NCBI GenBank assembly: GCA_903912445.1
Contig: CAIWHP010000082.1
Location: 1-50,592 of the forward strand
Direction: 5' to 3'
Length of the DNA: 50,592 bases
Origin: an uncultured Lentisphaerota bacterium
GTDB taxonomy: Bacteria > Verrucomicrobiota > Kiritimatiellia > CAIQIC01
The number at the start of each line of letters is the position of its first letter. The first letter of the stretch is position 1. A model generated the notes under the pieces. It was given only the letters and a program-made list of their open reading frames with translations, did not search any database and was not told where the DNA came from. Positions 17,386 to 26,818 of this stretch are shown here, piece after piece. A program made the translations under genes and the position numbers.

Positions 17386-18456
17386 TCATCCGCACGCCGC
17401 AGCGGTCAAGCGGCGCAAGGCCCACGCGGCGTGGTCGCGGATGAGCTCGTCGGGGTCGGTGGCCGCGCGTTCGAGCGCGGGGCGGGCGGCGGCCGCGCCG
17501 CTGTTGCCGAGCGCGACCGCCGCGTTGCGCAGCAGCCCGCGGCGCTTGGCGCGCAGCAGCGGCGTCCCCGCAAAGCGCTCGCGGAACCCGCGCTCGTCCA
17601 GCGCCAGCAGCTCCTCCAGGCGCGGCGTGGCGAGCTCCGGTTGAAAACGGAAGGCGGCGTGCAGCGGGGTGCCCTCCACCGCGGACCCGCAGACCACCGG
17701 CCACTGACAGCTGGTCTGGCATTCGTCGCAGCCGAAGATCCAGCGCCCGAGGTTCGGCCGCAGGACCTCCGGGATGGCGCCTTTGTTCTCGATGGTCAGC
17801 CACGAGATGCAGCGGCGGGCGTCGAGCTGGTAGGGCTCCGGCAGGGCGCCGGTCGGGCAGGCGGCGGTACAGCAGCTGGCGGCGCAGCACGCTTGCGGCA
17901 AGGGTTCGTCATAGCGATCCAGCGCCACATCCAGCAGCAGTTCGCCGAGCAACAGCAGCGGACCGAAGACCGGCGAGACCAGCATGTTGCTTTTGCCGAT
18001 GAAGCCCAGCCCGGCGCGCGCCGCATGGTCGCGCTCAAGGAGCGGCGCGAAATCCACGGCCACTTTCCACGCGAGCGGCCGGCCAAGGTCGCGCTCGATG
18101 TAGCGCGCGAGTTCCTCCAGCCGCGGGGCGATCAGGTCGTGATAGTCCGGCCCCCAGGCGAAGCGGGCGACGCGGCCGCGCAGGGGATCGTCCCAGCACT
18201 GCGCCGGCGGAATTTCTGCGCCATAGGCGAGCGCCACGCACACGATGGACTTGGCGCCGGCGAGCAGCCGCGCGGGGTCGGCGCGGGTTTCCGGGTCGCG
18301 CGCCAGCCAGCCCATGCCGGCGTGGCGCCCGCCGGCCAGCCAAGGGGCCAGCGCGTCAGCGTGTGCCGCGCGCCGCGCCGGCGCCAGGCCGACGAGGTCA
18401 AAACCCAGCGCCAGCGCCTGCCGGCGGATTTTATCGCTGTCGGCGGAGGTGTACAT
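17386..18456 (-). CDS. queG: Epoxyqueuosine reductase
   Basis: 356 residues, cobalamin- and Fe-S-dependent enzyme that reduces epoxyqueuosine to queuosine in tRNA. The N-terminal reductase domain contains GFIGKSNMLVSPVFG. Two ferredoxin-like cysteine clusters follow: ACPTGALPEPYQLDARRCISW and FGCDECQTSCQWP. The C terminus (about 290-356) is HEAT-like, as usual. The first cluster is atypical: where the family has CxxCxxCxxxCP, this protein reads CCAASCCTAACP, so the second ligand position is Ala while extra Cys residues sit next to positions 1 and 3. ATG 18456 gives the family N terminus; the frame continues to 18633 but without conservation. Confidence 0.92.
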   Translation of the reverse strand: MYTSADSDKIRRQALALGFDLVGLAPARRAAHADALAPWLAGGRHAGMGWLARDPETRADPARLLAGAKSIVCVALAYGAEIPPAQCWDDPLRGRVARFAWGPDYHDLIAPRLEELARYIERDLGRPLAWKVAVDFAPLLERDHAARAGLGFIGKSNMLVSPVFGPLLLLGELLLDVALDRYDEPLPQACCAASCCTAACPTGALPEPYQLDARRCISWLTIENKGAIPEVLRPNLGRWIFGCDECQTSCQWPVVCGSAVEGTPLHAAFRFQPELATPRLEELLALDERGFRERFAGTPLLRAKRRGLLRNAAVALGNSGAAAARPALERAATDPDELIRDHAAWALRRLTAAACG

Positions 18457-18605
18457 GGCGCCGATTGTAAACCCGCCGACCGGGGGAGGGAAAGCGCGCC
18501 GACGCGAACCGCACGCCGCGCGCGGCAACTTCCAGCTTGCGGCCACGGAGGACATTGGGATAGACACGTACTGTTGGGTGGCAGCGAAAATTGGGGAGCT
18601 TACCG

Positions 18606-19839
18606 ATGCACCTGCTGAACGCGAAGTGGACACAGCCGGCTGCCCTCGCCGTGCTGGGCCTCGCAGGCTGCGGTTTGCTGCTGCAAACCATGCGCGCCGC
18701 CTACGACGAGGGCGGCTATGATTTGTCGGGCTATCTGGTGGCCGCGCAGGCGCTGCTGCAGGGCCACGATCCGTACAAGGGGCATGAAGCGGCCCACGTC
18801 ATCGCGGGCGTGCAAATCACGCCGCATGCGTTTATCTACCCGCTGTTCGCCGCCTTGCTGTTTGTGCCCCTGAGCCTGCTGCCCTACGGGCTGTCCAACA
18901 TCCTCTGGTATGGGCTCAGCGTGGCCAGCCTGCTGCTCATCTGGCGCCTGCTGGTGGGGTTTGGTGGAGGGTCTGCCCAAGGTCGGCGGCGGCGTGCCGT
19001 TTGCCTTGCCCGCCCTGCTCCTGATGGGCGTGCTGTTCTCGCCGCTGCAGAATAACTTCGTGAACGGCCAGATCAACCTGATGGTCGTGGCCTGCTGCGT
19101 CTTGTTCCTGCATTACTTCGTCAAAAACCGGCCGGTGCTTAGCGCGTTCTGGCTGGCGACCGCGATCATGATCAAGCTGCTGCCCATCATGCTGGTGCTG
19201 TTCCTGCTGATCCGGAAGCGGTATCGCATGATCATCTATACCGGCGTCTTCTCGTTGCTCTTCCTCCTCCTCCCGGTCCTCGTGGTGGGCGACAAGCTGC
19301 TCGATTTCAACCTGTCCTACGTGCACTCCTTCCTCTCGGCCAAGTTGCTGGGGACACACGTGGACCACGCCCGTCCGCTCTTGAGCTTGCAAGGGGTGGT
19401 GGCGTGCTTCAGTCCTGCGCTGGGCCTGGCCGCGGGGACGAAAATCATCAGCATGCTGTTTGCGCTGGCTGCGATCATCGGTGTGGAGGTGGCGCTCGCC
19501 CGGATGGCATCACCCGCGCGCGAAGGCCGGGCTTTTTGCGCGTATCTGATCGGGGCTTTGCTGATCTCGCCGATGCCGGAGAAACATCACCTGGTGTTGC
19601 TCCTGCCAGCCTGCGCGCTCATCGGCCTGAAGCTGTGCTTTGATCAGCAGTGGAGATCGAAAACCATGCTGGCGCTGGCGGCCGCTTTTCTGGTGTGCTT
19701 CGCCGTGCTGCCGCGCTTTCTGCAGCACTCGCCGTCGGAGTTCATCGCGCTCCTGATTCTGCTGGTCATCCTGGGGCTGGCCGCCCGGCAGGGCACGAAC
19801 AGCGCCGCACTCCCGCCACCTGAGACCAGCCTGGCCTGA
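18606..19839 (+). pseudogene. DUF2029/GT87-type membrane glycosyltransferase, interrupted by a frameshift
   Basis: Two overlapping frames together encode one polytopic membrane protein of about 410 residues. The first (ATG 18606, GGGGAG upstream) has the GT87-like N terminus YDLSGYLVAAQALLQGHDPYKG and runs out of register after WRLLVGFGG. The second, one frame ahead, carries LPKVGGGVPFALPALLL and several further membrane helices, including LSAFWLATAIMIKLLPI, to the stop at 19839. Removing one G from the GGGG run at 18956-18959 joins them perfectly. Such proteins use polyprenyl-phosphate sugars to glycosylate lipids or polysaccharides in the membrane. Whether this is a sequencing error, a true inactivating mutation or phase variation cannot be told here. 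Confidence 0.8.
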
Positions 19840-19861
19840 GTCTGCACGGCTTGCTTCTGGT

Positions 19862-19883
19862 GGACGGGAGCCCCCCCCCGTCC
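19862..19883. terminator. GC-rich stem-loop between convergent genes
   Basis: GGACGGG (19862-19868) pairs with CCCGTCC (19877-19883) around a C-rich loop, between the GT87-type gene and the purM 3' end, a suitable place for a bidirectional terminator. Confidence 0.5.
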
Positions 19884-19907
19884 AACAGGCGACGCGACAG
19901 CGAGCGG

Positions 19908-20942
<1,035 letters not shown>

Positions 20943-20960
20943 GGCTGGTTTTCTTTTCGG

Positions 20961-22250
20961 TTAAAGTCCGACGGCTTTGAAGGTCCGGTTCACGTCTTTG
21001 AAATGCGGTTTGAGGTCGAAGGCCGCGTCGAGGTCGGCTTTCTTGAGCTGGGCGGCGCGCGGGTCGGCTTCGATCAGGCCGCGCAGATCCTGCTGCGTTT
21101 CCCACGCGAGCATGGCGTTGTCCTGGACGGTCTTGTAGGCGACTTCGCGGGTGATGCCGCCCTTGATCAGCGCGAGCAGCACCTGCTGCGAATGGATCAG
21201 GCCGTGGGTCTTCTGGAGGTTTTGCGCCATGTTCTTCGGCAGCACGCGCAGCGTCCGCACGAGCCACTCGAGCTTGTCGAGCATGTAGTCGAGCGCGATG
21301 GTCGCATCGGGCATCACGACGCGCTCGGCGCTGGAGTGCGAGATGTCGCGCTCGTGCCAGAGCGGGACGTTTTCCATGCCGACCAGCGCGTAGCCGCGCA
21401 GCAGGCGCGCCATCCCGCAGAGCCGCTCGCCGACGATCGGGTTGCGCTTGTGCGGCATCGCGGAGGAGCCCTTCTGGCCCTCGGCAAAAAATTCTTCCAC
21501 CTCGCGCACCTCGGTGCGTTGCAGGTGGCGGAACTCCGTCGCCCAGCGATCCACCGAGCAGCCGACGAGCGCAATCGCCGTCAGAAATTCAGCGTGGCGG
21601 TCGCGCTGCAACACCTGCGTCGAGATCGCCGCGGGTTGGAGCTTGAGTTGCTGGCAGACGATTTTTTCGATCAGCGGATCGCAGTGCGCGTGTGTGCCGA
21701 CGGCGCCGGAGAGCTGGCCGACGCGGACGATTTCGCGCGCCGCCTCGAGCCGCTTGAGCGCGCGGCCGAACTCGTCGTACATCAGCGCCATCTTCAAGCC
21801 GAACGTGATCGGTTCCGCGTGGACGCCGTGCGAGCGGCCCATCATCGGCGTGAACTTGTGCCGGCGCGCCTGTTTCGCCGCGGCTGTGCGCACCTTCTTG
21901 ACGCCTTCAATCAGGATGTCCGCCGCCTGCACCATCTGGATCGCGAGCGCCGTGTCGAGGATGTCGGAGCTGGTCAGCCCCATGTGGATGAAGCGCGACG
22001 ACGGCCCGACGTAGCTCGCCACGTTCGTCAGAAAGGCGATCACATCGTGGTTGATCTTCGCTTCGAGCCGGTCGATTTTTTTGACGTTGAAGTCGGCCTT
22101 GCTCAAAATCGTTTTGAGGTCCTTGGTCGGAAGCTTGCCCAGCTTGTGCTGCGCCCGGCAGGCGGCCAGCTCGATATCCAGCCAGATACGGTACTTGTTT
22201 TCGTCTTTCCAGATGGCGGCCATCGTGGGCCGGGTATAGCGCGGAATCAT
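20961..22250 (-). CDS. purB: Adenylosuccinate lyase
   Basis: 429 residues. It catalyses two beta-elimination steps in purine synthesis (SAICAR to AICAR, adenylosuccinate to AMP). The fumarase/aspartase superfamily signature GSSAMPHKRNP is at about residue 265, with TSSDILDTALAIQ and GRSHGVHAEPITFG earlier in the chain. ATG 22250 (MIPRYTRPTMAAIW) matches the family; the frame runs further upstream but through intergenic palindromes. It is upstream of purM in a two-gene operon. Confidence 0.97.
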   Translation of the reverse strand: MIPRYTRPTMAAIWKDENKYRIWLDIELAACRAQHKLGKLPTKDLKTILSKADFNVKKIDRLEAKINHDVIAFLTNVASYVGPSSRFIHMGLTSSDILDTALAIQMVQAADILIEGVKKVRTAAAKQARRHKFTPMMGRSHGVHAEPITFGLKMALMYDEFGRALKRLEAAREIVRVGQLSGAVGTHAHCDPLIEKIVCQQLKLQPAAISTQVLQRDRHAEFLTAIALVGCSVDRWATEFRHLQRTEVREVEEFFAEGQKGSSAMPHKRNPIVGERLCGMARLLRGYALVGMENVPLWHERDISHSSAERVVMPDATIALDYMLDKLEWLVRTLRVLPKNMAQNLQKTHGLIHSQQVLLALIKGGITREVAYKTVQDNAMLAWETQQDLRGLIEADPRAAQLKKADLDAAFDLKPHFKDVNRTFKAVGL

Positions 22251-22300
22251 CGTCGTTTCCCTTCGGTTGACCGGCGCGGACGGTAGCAAAGGCCGCGGCA

Positions 22301-22348
22301 TTTTCCAAGGACGGGAAACGCCGCCCACCTGTTTTCCCGGGCCCGGGC
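22301..22348. repeat. Diverged palindrome pair, cluster 5
   Basis: TTCCAAGGACGGGAA (22303-22317) and a GC-shifted second unit TTCCCGGGCCCGGG (22334-22347) have centres about 31 bp apart. The spacing of the TTCCAA family is kept although the arms have changed. It lies in the purB leader. Confidence 0.6.
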
Positions 22349-22538
22349 ACCGGGCGCAGTTTCAGTTGCAAAGCATCTGGAACTTAGTAAAGTCCGCGCG
22401 CCCGGATGTCTGGCGGGACCTGCTGCGGCGGGCGGGGTGTAACAAGTATAACCAGCTTGGATAAACGCACGGGCTGTGCTTGGCACGAGGGTTTTGCCTT
22501 GGCGGGCACATAGCCTGCTGTGGTAGTTGGAAATAGCA

Positions 22539-23732
22539 ATGAAGAAGTGGATTCTGTTTATTTTCGCCGGCCTCTTGTTGGGCGGCGGGTGGGAACTGGG
22601 CTGGCACATGCGCAGTTCGCGCGGCATCGTGCCGCTCAGCCATTCGGTGCAGATGCAGAAGCGTTCCGAACCCGGACCGTGGGGCCGCATCGTCTATGAC
22701 TATTCGATGATCGAAATGGCGCCCACGCTCTGGCAGCACGTCCAGCAGGCCTCCGGGGCGACGGAGTGGAAGCTGCACGTCACCAATCCGGAGGCGGTGC
22801 GCCAGCAACTGCTGGCCAGCGGCTTCACCCAGGAACAGACCCAGACGCTGATGTCCACGCTCACGCCGGTCGCCGGCGGCTACAGCGTGCATCCCCGCGA
22901 TGAATTTATCCTCGCCATGGATCCGAATGTGCGCCGCAGCTGGTATGCGGTGCTGGCCATCGAAACCGAAAACTCCGATTACGACTATCCGTTGCGTTTT
23001 TGGCAGAAAACCGCGGTGGGCTGGCTCCAGGACGCCGAGGTGGATGCGCAAGCCCTCGACATGGCCCAGCGGCTGATTTTCAAATCCGGCGACTTGCAGC
23101 TGATGGCCGATATGCCGCTGTTGCAGCGTAACGTTCGCGACCCGGACATCATGCGGCGCCTGGCCTGCGTGCTCTCGCGGGAAACCACGGTGATCGCCTA
23201 CCTGCTGGTGGGCCCCGATGACAACATTGAGCAGCTGGCCAACTACTGGGGTTATCCCGACCGGCAGGATGCCGTGCGCACCCTGCTGCGCGCCACGCAA
23301 CGCAGCGGCTTCGACCGGCCGATCCCCCTCTCCATGTTGCTGCCCCGGTTCGCGCGCGACCGCGTGCACCGCTATTGGCGCGCCGGCGACCCGGCATGGC
23401 CGCATTGCCACTTCACCTCGCTGAACTTCTTCAACGACAACCCCGACGAAGGCTGCACCAACGACACCTACGCCGCCAGCATGATTCAGCGGAATTACAT
23501 CACCGTGGTCACCCCGCCGCGCCTGGGCGATCTCATCCTGTTCAAGCGCGGCGAAAATGAAATCATCCACACCTGTAACTACATCGCCGACGGCATCGTC
23601 TTTACCAAGAACGGCGGCTCGCTCGGCCATCCGTGGATGTTTGCCCGGCTTGACGACATAATGGATTTCTACAGCTACCCGACGCCGGTCCGGATCTCCT
23701 TCATGCGCCGCCGCGACCTGCCCAATCAATAG
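22539..23732 (+). CDS. Uncharacterised exported or membrane-anchored protein
   Basis: 397 residues, starting MKKWILFIFAGLLLGGGWELGW: one N-terminal hydrophobic segment that could be a signal peptide or an anchor. Most of the protein is not recognisable. The C-terminal ~70 residues (GCTNDTY, then RLGDLILFKRGENEIIHTCNYIADGIVFTKNG) resemble the Cys-then-His layout of NlpC/P60 or CHAP-like peptidases (pattern GDLxxF...HxxxYIxDG), a tentative inference only. It is preceded by a 288-bp gap shared with divergent purB. ATG 22539 is used; a TTG four codons upstream is the alternative. Weak ribosome site (TTGGA). Confidence 0.65.
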   Translation: MKKWILFIFAGLLLGGGWELGWHMRSSRGIVPLSHSVQMQKRSEPGPWGRIVYDYSMIEMAPTLWQHVQQASGATEWKLHVTNPEAVRQQLLASGFTQEQTQTLMSTLTPVAGGYSVHPRDEFILAMDPNVRRSWYAVLAIETENSDYDYPLRFWQKTAVGWLQDAEVDAQALDMAQRLIFKSGDLQLMADMPLLQRNVRDPDIMRRLACVLSRETTVIAYLLVGPDDNIEQLANYWGYPDRQDAVRTLLRATQRSGFDRPIPLSMLLPRFARDRVHRYWRAGDPAWPHCHFTSLNFFNDNPDEGCTNDTYAASMIQRNYITVVTPPRLGDLILFKRGENEIIHTCNYIADGIVFTKNGGSLGHPWMFARLDDIMDFYSYPTPVRISFMRRRDLPNQ

Positions 23733-23893
23733 CCGTCCGGTTTCCAGTCCCGGGCCTGCTCCGGACTTGGCCCAAAGACTTGGATAACCCGACCGGCGGC
23801 GGTGCCCAGCCGCGGAAAAGAAACCCACACACTTGCGCGGCGGCCATTCTGGTGCGATAGGTTGAGCGGTTGCGATCAACCAGAGGAGAACAC

Positions 23894-24589
23894 ATGAAAC
23901 GTCGCGAGTTCCTGACGGTGGCTGCGGGTTATGCGGGCTTGGTGGTGGCGCGGGCGCAGGTCGCTCCGCCGCCGCATCCGGCGGTGGCCGCCGCGGCCGG
24001 CCCGTTCGCGCTGCCCCCGCTGCCGTATGCCGACCATCAGTTGGAGCCGTACATCTCCGCGCGCACGCTCAGCTTTCATTACGGCAAGCATCACAAGACC
24101 TACGTGGACAACCTCAACAAGTTCACCGCCGGCACCGACCTGGCCGCGCTGCCGCTGGAAGACGTCGTCCAAAAAACGGCCGGGGTGGTGGAAAAGGCCG
24201 CCGTGTTCAACAATGCGGCGCAGGTCTGGAACCACACGTTTTTCTGGAAGAGCATGAAGCCCGGCGGCGGCGGCCAGCCGCAGGGGAAACTGCTGGCGCA
24301 GCTCGAAAAGGACTTCGGCGGCTTCGACGCCTTCCGGAAAACGTTCATCGAGACCGGGCTGGCGCAGTTCGGCAGCGGCTGGGTCTGGCTCGTCACCGAG
24401 GGCGGGGCCCTCAAAGTGGTGAAGACCGCCAACGCCGACACGCCGCTGGTCCACGGCCAGAAGCCGCTGCTGACCTGCGACGTGTGGGAGCACGCCTACT
24501 ACCTCGACTACCAGAACCGCCGCAAGGATTTCGTCGAGGCGTTCATGGATAACCTGGCCAACTGGACGTTCGCCGCCGCGCAGCTGTGA
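23894..24589 (+). CDS. Tat-exported Fe/Mn superoxide dismutase
   Basis: 231 residues. MKRREFLTVAAGYAGLVVARA is a twin-arginine signal (RREFLT plus a hydrophobic stretch), so the folded metalloenzyme should be exported to the periplasm, unlike the usual cytoplasmic SodA/SodB. The mature part has all metal ligands: His in SFHYGKHHKTYVDN, His in QVWNHTFFW, and Asp and His in CDVWEHAYYLDY. FGSGWVWL is the usual active-site lining. Fe versus Mn use is not decided. A strong ribosome site, AGAGGAG, lies upstream. It converts superoxide to peroxide and oxygen. Confidence 0.93.
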   Translation: MKRREFLTVAAGYAGLVVARAQVAPPPHPAVAAAAGPFALPPLPYADHQLEPYISARTLSFHYGKHHKTYVDNLNKFTAGTDLAALPLEDVVQKTAGVVEKAAVFNNAAQVWNHTFFWKSMKPGGGGQPQGKLLAQLEKDFGGFDAFRKTFIETGLAQFGSGWVWLVTEGGALKVVKTANADTPLVHGQKPLLTCDVWEHAYYLDYQNRRKDFVEAFMDNLANWTFAAAQL

Positions 24590-24618
24590 CCGCACGCTAA
24601 CCGGCAGGCCGACGCCTC

Positions 24619-24632
24619 TGGCGGAGCCGCCA
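24619..24632. terminator. Short GC-rich hairpin between convergent genes
   Basis: TGGCG-GAGC-CGCCA (24619-24632) lies between the SOD and exonuclease III stop codons. The stem is short with no T-run. Confidence 0.3.
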
Positions 24633-24685
24633 CAGCGCGTCTCGGCGGGACGCATCGCCCCACCTTCCTGCCGAAGAACTCTTGC

Positions 24686-25459
24686 TTACAGGTCGAACTC
24701 CGCCCACACCGGCGTGTGGTCGGAGGCCTTCGGCTGCTGGCGCGGGCCGAGATCAATGTCGGCAGCCGTCGCGCGGGCGGCCAGCGCCGGGCTCGCCAGC
24801 AGGTAATCCAGCCGCCAGCCGATGTTCCGCTTCACGGCGTTGATCGTGCGGTAATCGAAGAAACTGTAGCGGCCCGGCTCGGGGTGGAACTTGCGGAAGA
24901 CATCCGTGAGACCCCACTCGCAGGTCGCGGCGAATCCGCGGCGGACATCGGGGTGAAAGCAGACGTGGTCCTCGTACAGCTCCGGCGAGTGCACGTCCTG
25001 CGGCGTCGCCGCCACGTTCAGGTCGCCGCACCAGAGCACCTTTCCCGTCGGCTTGAAATGCCGGTCAAAATAGCGGCGCAGCCGGCGGAACCACTCCAGC
25101 TTGTAGGCAAACATCGGGTGCGTCAGCTCGCGGCCCTGCGGCACATAGGTGTTGATGATCGTCACGCCGCCGACCTGCGCGCAGACCAGCCGCGTGGGGT
25201 CGGCCTGCGCGCCATCGTCAAAGCCGAAGCGCACGTCGGTGGCCGGCTGCTTGGTGATCAGCGCGACGCCGTTGTAGGACTTCTCGCCGCAGAACGCGAC
25301 ATGCCAGCCCGCGGCCTCCAGCGGCGCACGCGGAAACTCCGCATCCTGCACCTTGGTCTCCTGGATGCAGAGCGCGTCGGGCCGGTGCTGCGCCAGCCAC
25401 GCGAGGATCGGCTCCATCCGCGCGCGGATGCTGTTGGCGTTGAATGTCGCTATTTTCAT
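24686..25459 (-). CDS. xth: Exodeoxyribonuclease III
   Basis: 257 residues of the AP endonuclease/exonuclease III family, acting in base-excision repair at abasic sites. It shows ATFNANSIRAR, CIQETKVQD, VPQGRELTHP, CGDLNVAATPQDVH and the C-terminal ASDHTPVWAEF, which include the metal-binding Glu, the catalytic Asp/Asn and the His of the active site. Length is typical. It is convergent with the SOD gene, which suggests, but does not show, a shared link to oxidative damage. Confidence 0.95.
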   Translation of the reverse strand: MKIATFNANSIRARMEPILAWLAQHRPDALCIQETKVQDAEFPRAPLEAAGWHVAFCGEKSYNGVALITKQPATDVRFGFDDGAQADPTRLVCAQVGGVTIINTYVPQGRELTHPMFAYKLEWFRRLRRYFDRHFKPTGKVLWCGDLNVAATPQDVHSPELYEDHVCFHPDVRRGFAATCEWGLTDVFRKFHPEPGRYSFFDYRTINAVKRNIGWRLDYLLASPALAARATAADIDLGPRQQPKASDHTPVWAEFDL

Positions 25460-25529
25460 ATCGTTACTCCCTCGTTTTCATGGGCTGTCCTCAAATTCCA
25501 AACTACAAAAACACGACAGCTTGTTTTTT

Positions 25530-25554
25530 GTGGGCGGGGCTTCCAGCCCCGCGA
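25530..25554. repeat. REP hairpin, 3' side of the RAYT gene
   Basis: GCGGGGCT-TCC-AGCCCCGC (25534-25552): perfect 8-bp stem with a 3-nt loop, extended on the left by GTGG. It is the inverted counterpart of the copy at 26085-26107 on the other side of the transposase. Confidence 0.9.
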
Positions 25555-25562
25555 GATCAACA

Positions 25563-26252
25563 TTACCCTCCCAAAAACCAAGCCCAACTTAACCTCTCAT
25601 GGTAGGAGGCCTGAGCGCTTGAATAACTCCAATCCGTTGCCTGCTGGACGAATCCTCTGCGGACAGGATTTAGATGCAGATAATTAAGGCATGGCCGGAC
25701 TTCGTCCCGGTCGCGCAGATGATGTTCGAAATATTCTTCCATCCAAAGAGCGCCGTGGCGCTGAAAGCGCTGGTTGATTCTTTGCGCGCTGAAACTGAAC
25801 AGGCTGTGCAGAACCTGTTTAAGCGAGAAGGTTGCCCGCGGAGCCAACACCGGGTGAAGGTGGTCAGGCATGAGCACAAAACCGGGCAGCCAGATACGTT
25901 GTTGCTCCAGCAGCCAAAACAATGCGCCAACAATTTCGTCGGCTGGCGGCGGCTTGGACAAATCAACTTCCACACCTACGGCACGACGTTTCGTCACAAA
26001 ATAAATGTGTTCAGCGGCGTCGAATCTATGCTTACGCAAGTCTGCCGCATGGGGGAAGCCAGGTGGTGGTGCGGGAGGAATTTCGCGGGGCTGGAAGCCC
26101 CGCCCACCGGAAGCGGGCGGCGCGTCAGTTGCATTATTGGCGGAACTGAAAGTCCTGTGCTCATCGGATGCGTGAGGTTGCTGTTTCACTCTCGTGGACA
26201 GGGTTTGCAGCCCCGCGCTCCAGTTCAGGTTTCGCCCAGCAGCTGTTTCCAT
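25563..26252 (-). CDS. REP-associated tyrosine transposase (RAYT, Y1_Tnp family)
   Basis: A Y1-transposase-like protein (PF01797 family). HIYFVTKR begins the domain, the HUH metal motif is MPDHLHPVL, and the catalytic-tyrosine helix is NYLHLNPVRRGFV, followed by the typical DWSYSSAQASYH end. Such proteins cut and mobilise REP hairpins, and inverted REPs flank this gene on both sides. The only ATG in frame is at 26252, overlapping the end of rdgB by 28 bp, and this frame translates the REP itself (GRGFQPREI). The true start is therefore uncertain; GTG 26189 is an alternative, and the conserved domain only begins about residue 65. Same-strand neighbours are rdgB and xth. Confidence 0.88.
   Translation of the reverse strand: METAAGRNLNWSAGLQTLSTRVKQQPHASDEHRTFSSANNATDAPPASGGRGFQPREIPPAPPPGFPHAADLRKHRFDAAEHIYFVTKRRAVGVEVDLSKPPPADEIVGALFWLLEQQRIWLPGFVLMPDHLHPVLAPRATFSLKQVLHSLFSFSAQRINQRFQRHGALWMEEYFEHHLRDRDEVRPCLNYLHLNPVRRGFVQQATDWSYSSAQASYHERLSWAWFLGG
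26085..26107. repeat. REP hairpin, 5' side of the RAYT gene
   Basis: GCGGGGCT-GGA-AGCCCCGC (26085-26103) followed by CCAC, identical to the reverse complement of the copy at 25530-25554. A half copy, CAGCCCCGCG, lies at 26208-26217. Confidence 0.9.
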
Positions 26253-26818
26253 TTCTCTTGCGCAGCGGCCAGCGCGCGGCCGCGGTGGCTGATGGTATTC
26301 TTCTGGTCGGCGGGCATCTCGGCAAAAGTTTCCTCGAATCCTTCAGGTACGAACAGCGGGTCATAGCCAAAGCCCGCGACGCCGCGCAGCGCCTCGATGA
26401 TGCGGCCTTCGCAGCGGCCCTCGACGGTTTCGGCGCGGCCCGCGGGATCGCTCAAGGCCATGACGCAGCGGAAGCGCGCGCGCCGGTCGGTCTGGCCCGC
26501 CAGCTCGCGCAGCAGTTTTGCGTTGTTCGCGGAGTAGCTGACCGGCTCGCCGGCGTAGCGCGCGGAATACACGCCCGGCGCGTTGCCCAGCGCCTCGACC
26601 TCCAGCCCGGAGTCGTCGGCCAGCGCCCAGCAGCCGGTGGCGCGCGCGAGCGTGACAGCCTTCTTGATCGCGTTGGCTTCGAACGTGTCGCCGTCCTCGA
26701 TCACGTCGGGGATCTCCGGGAAATCCAGCGCACTATGCAGCTCCACGTCCAAGCCGGCGAGGATCGCGTGGATCTCCTCCAGCTTGTGCTTGTTCCGCGT
26801 GGCGACGAGCAGCTTCAT
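26225..26818 (-). CDS. rdgB: XTP/dITP diphosphatase (non-canonical purine NTP pyrophosphatase)
   Basis: 197 residues of the Ham1/RdgB family, which hydrolyses ITP, dITP and XTP to keep them out of nucleic acids. It shows the N-terminal ATRNKHKLEEI, the phosphate/metal motif ADDSGLEVEALGNAPGVYSARYAG, and FGYDPLFVPEG with the C-terminal ISHRGRALAA. The start codon overlaps the stop of the upstream homocysteine methyltransferase (ATGA), so the two are translated in a coupled way. Confidence 0.95.
   Translation of the reverse strand: MKLLVATRNKHKLEEIHAILAGLDVELHSALDFPEIPDVIEDGDTFEANAIKKAVTLARATGCWALADDSGLEVEALGNAPGVYSARYAGEPVSYSANNAKLLRELAGQTDRRARFRCVMALSDPAGRAETVEGRCEGRIIEALRGVAGFGYDPLFVPEGFEETFAEMPADQKNTISHRGRALAAAQEKWKQLLGET

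Noticed and set aside
23740-23786. Possible further palindrome pair after the exported protein gene
   Set aside because: TTTCCAGTCCCGGG and CCAAAGACTTGG are about 28 bp apart but too diverged to call; perhaps a decayed pair.
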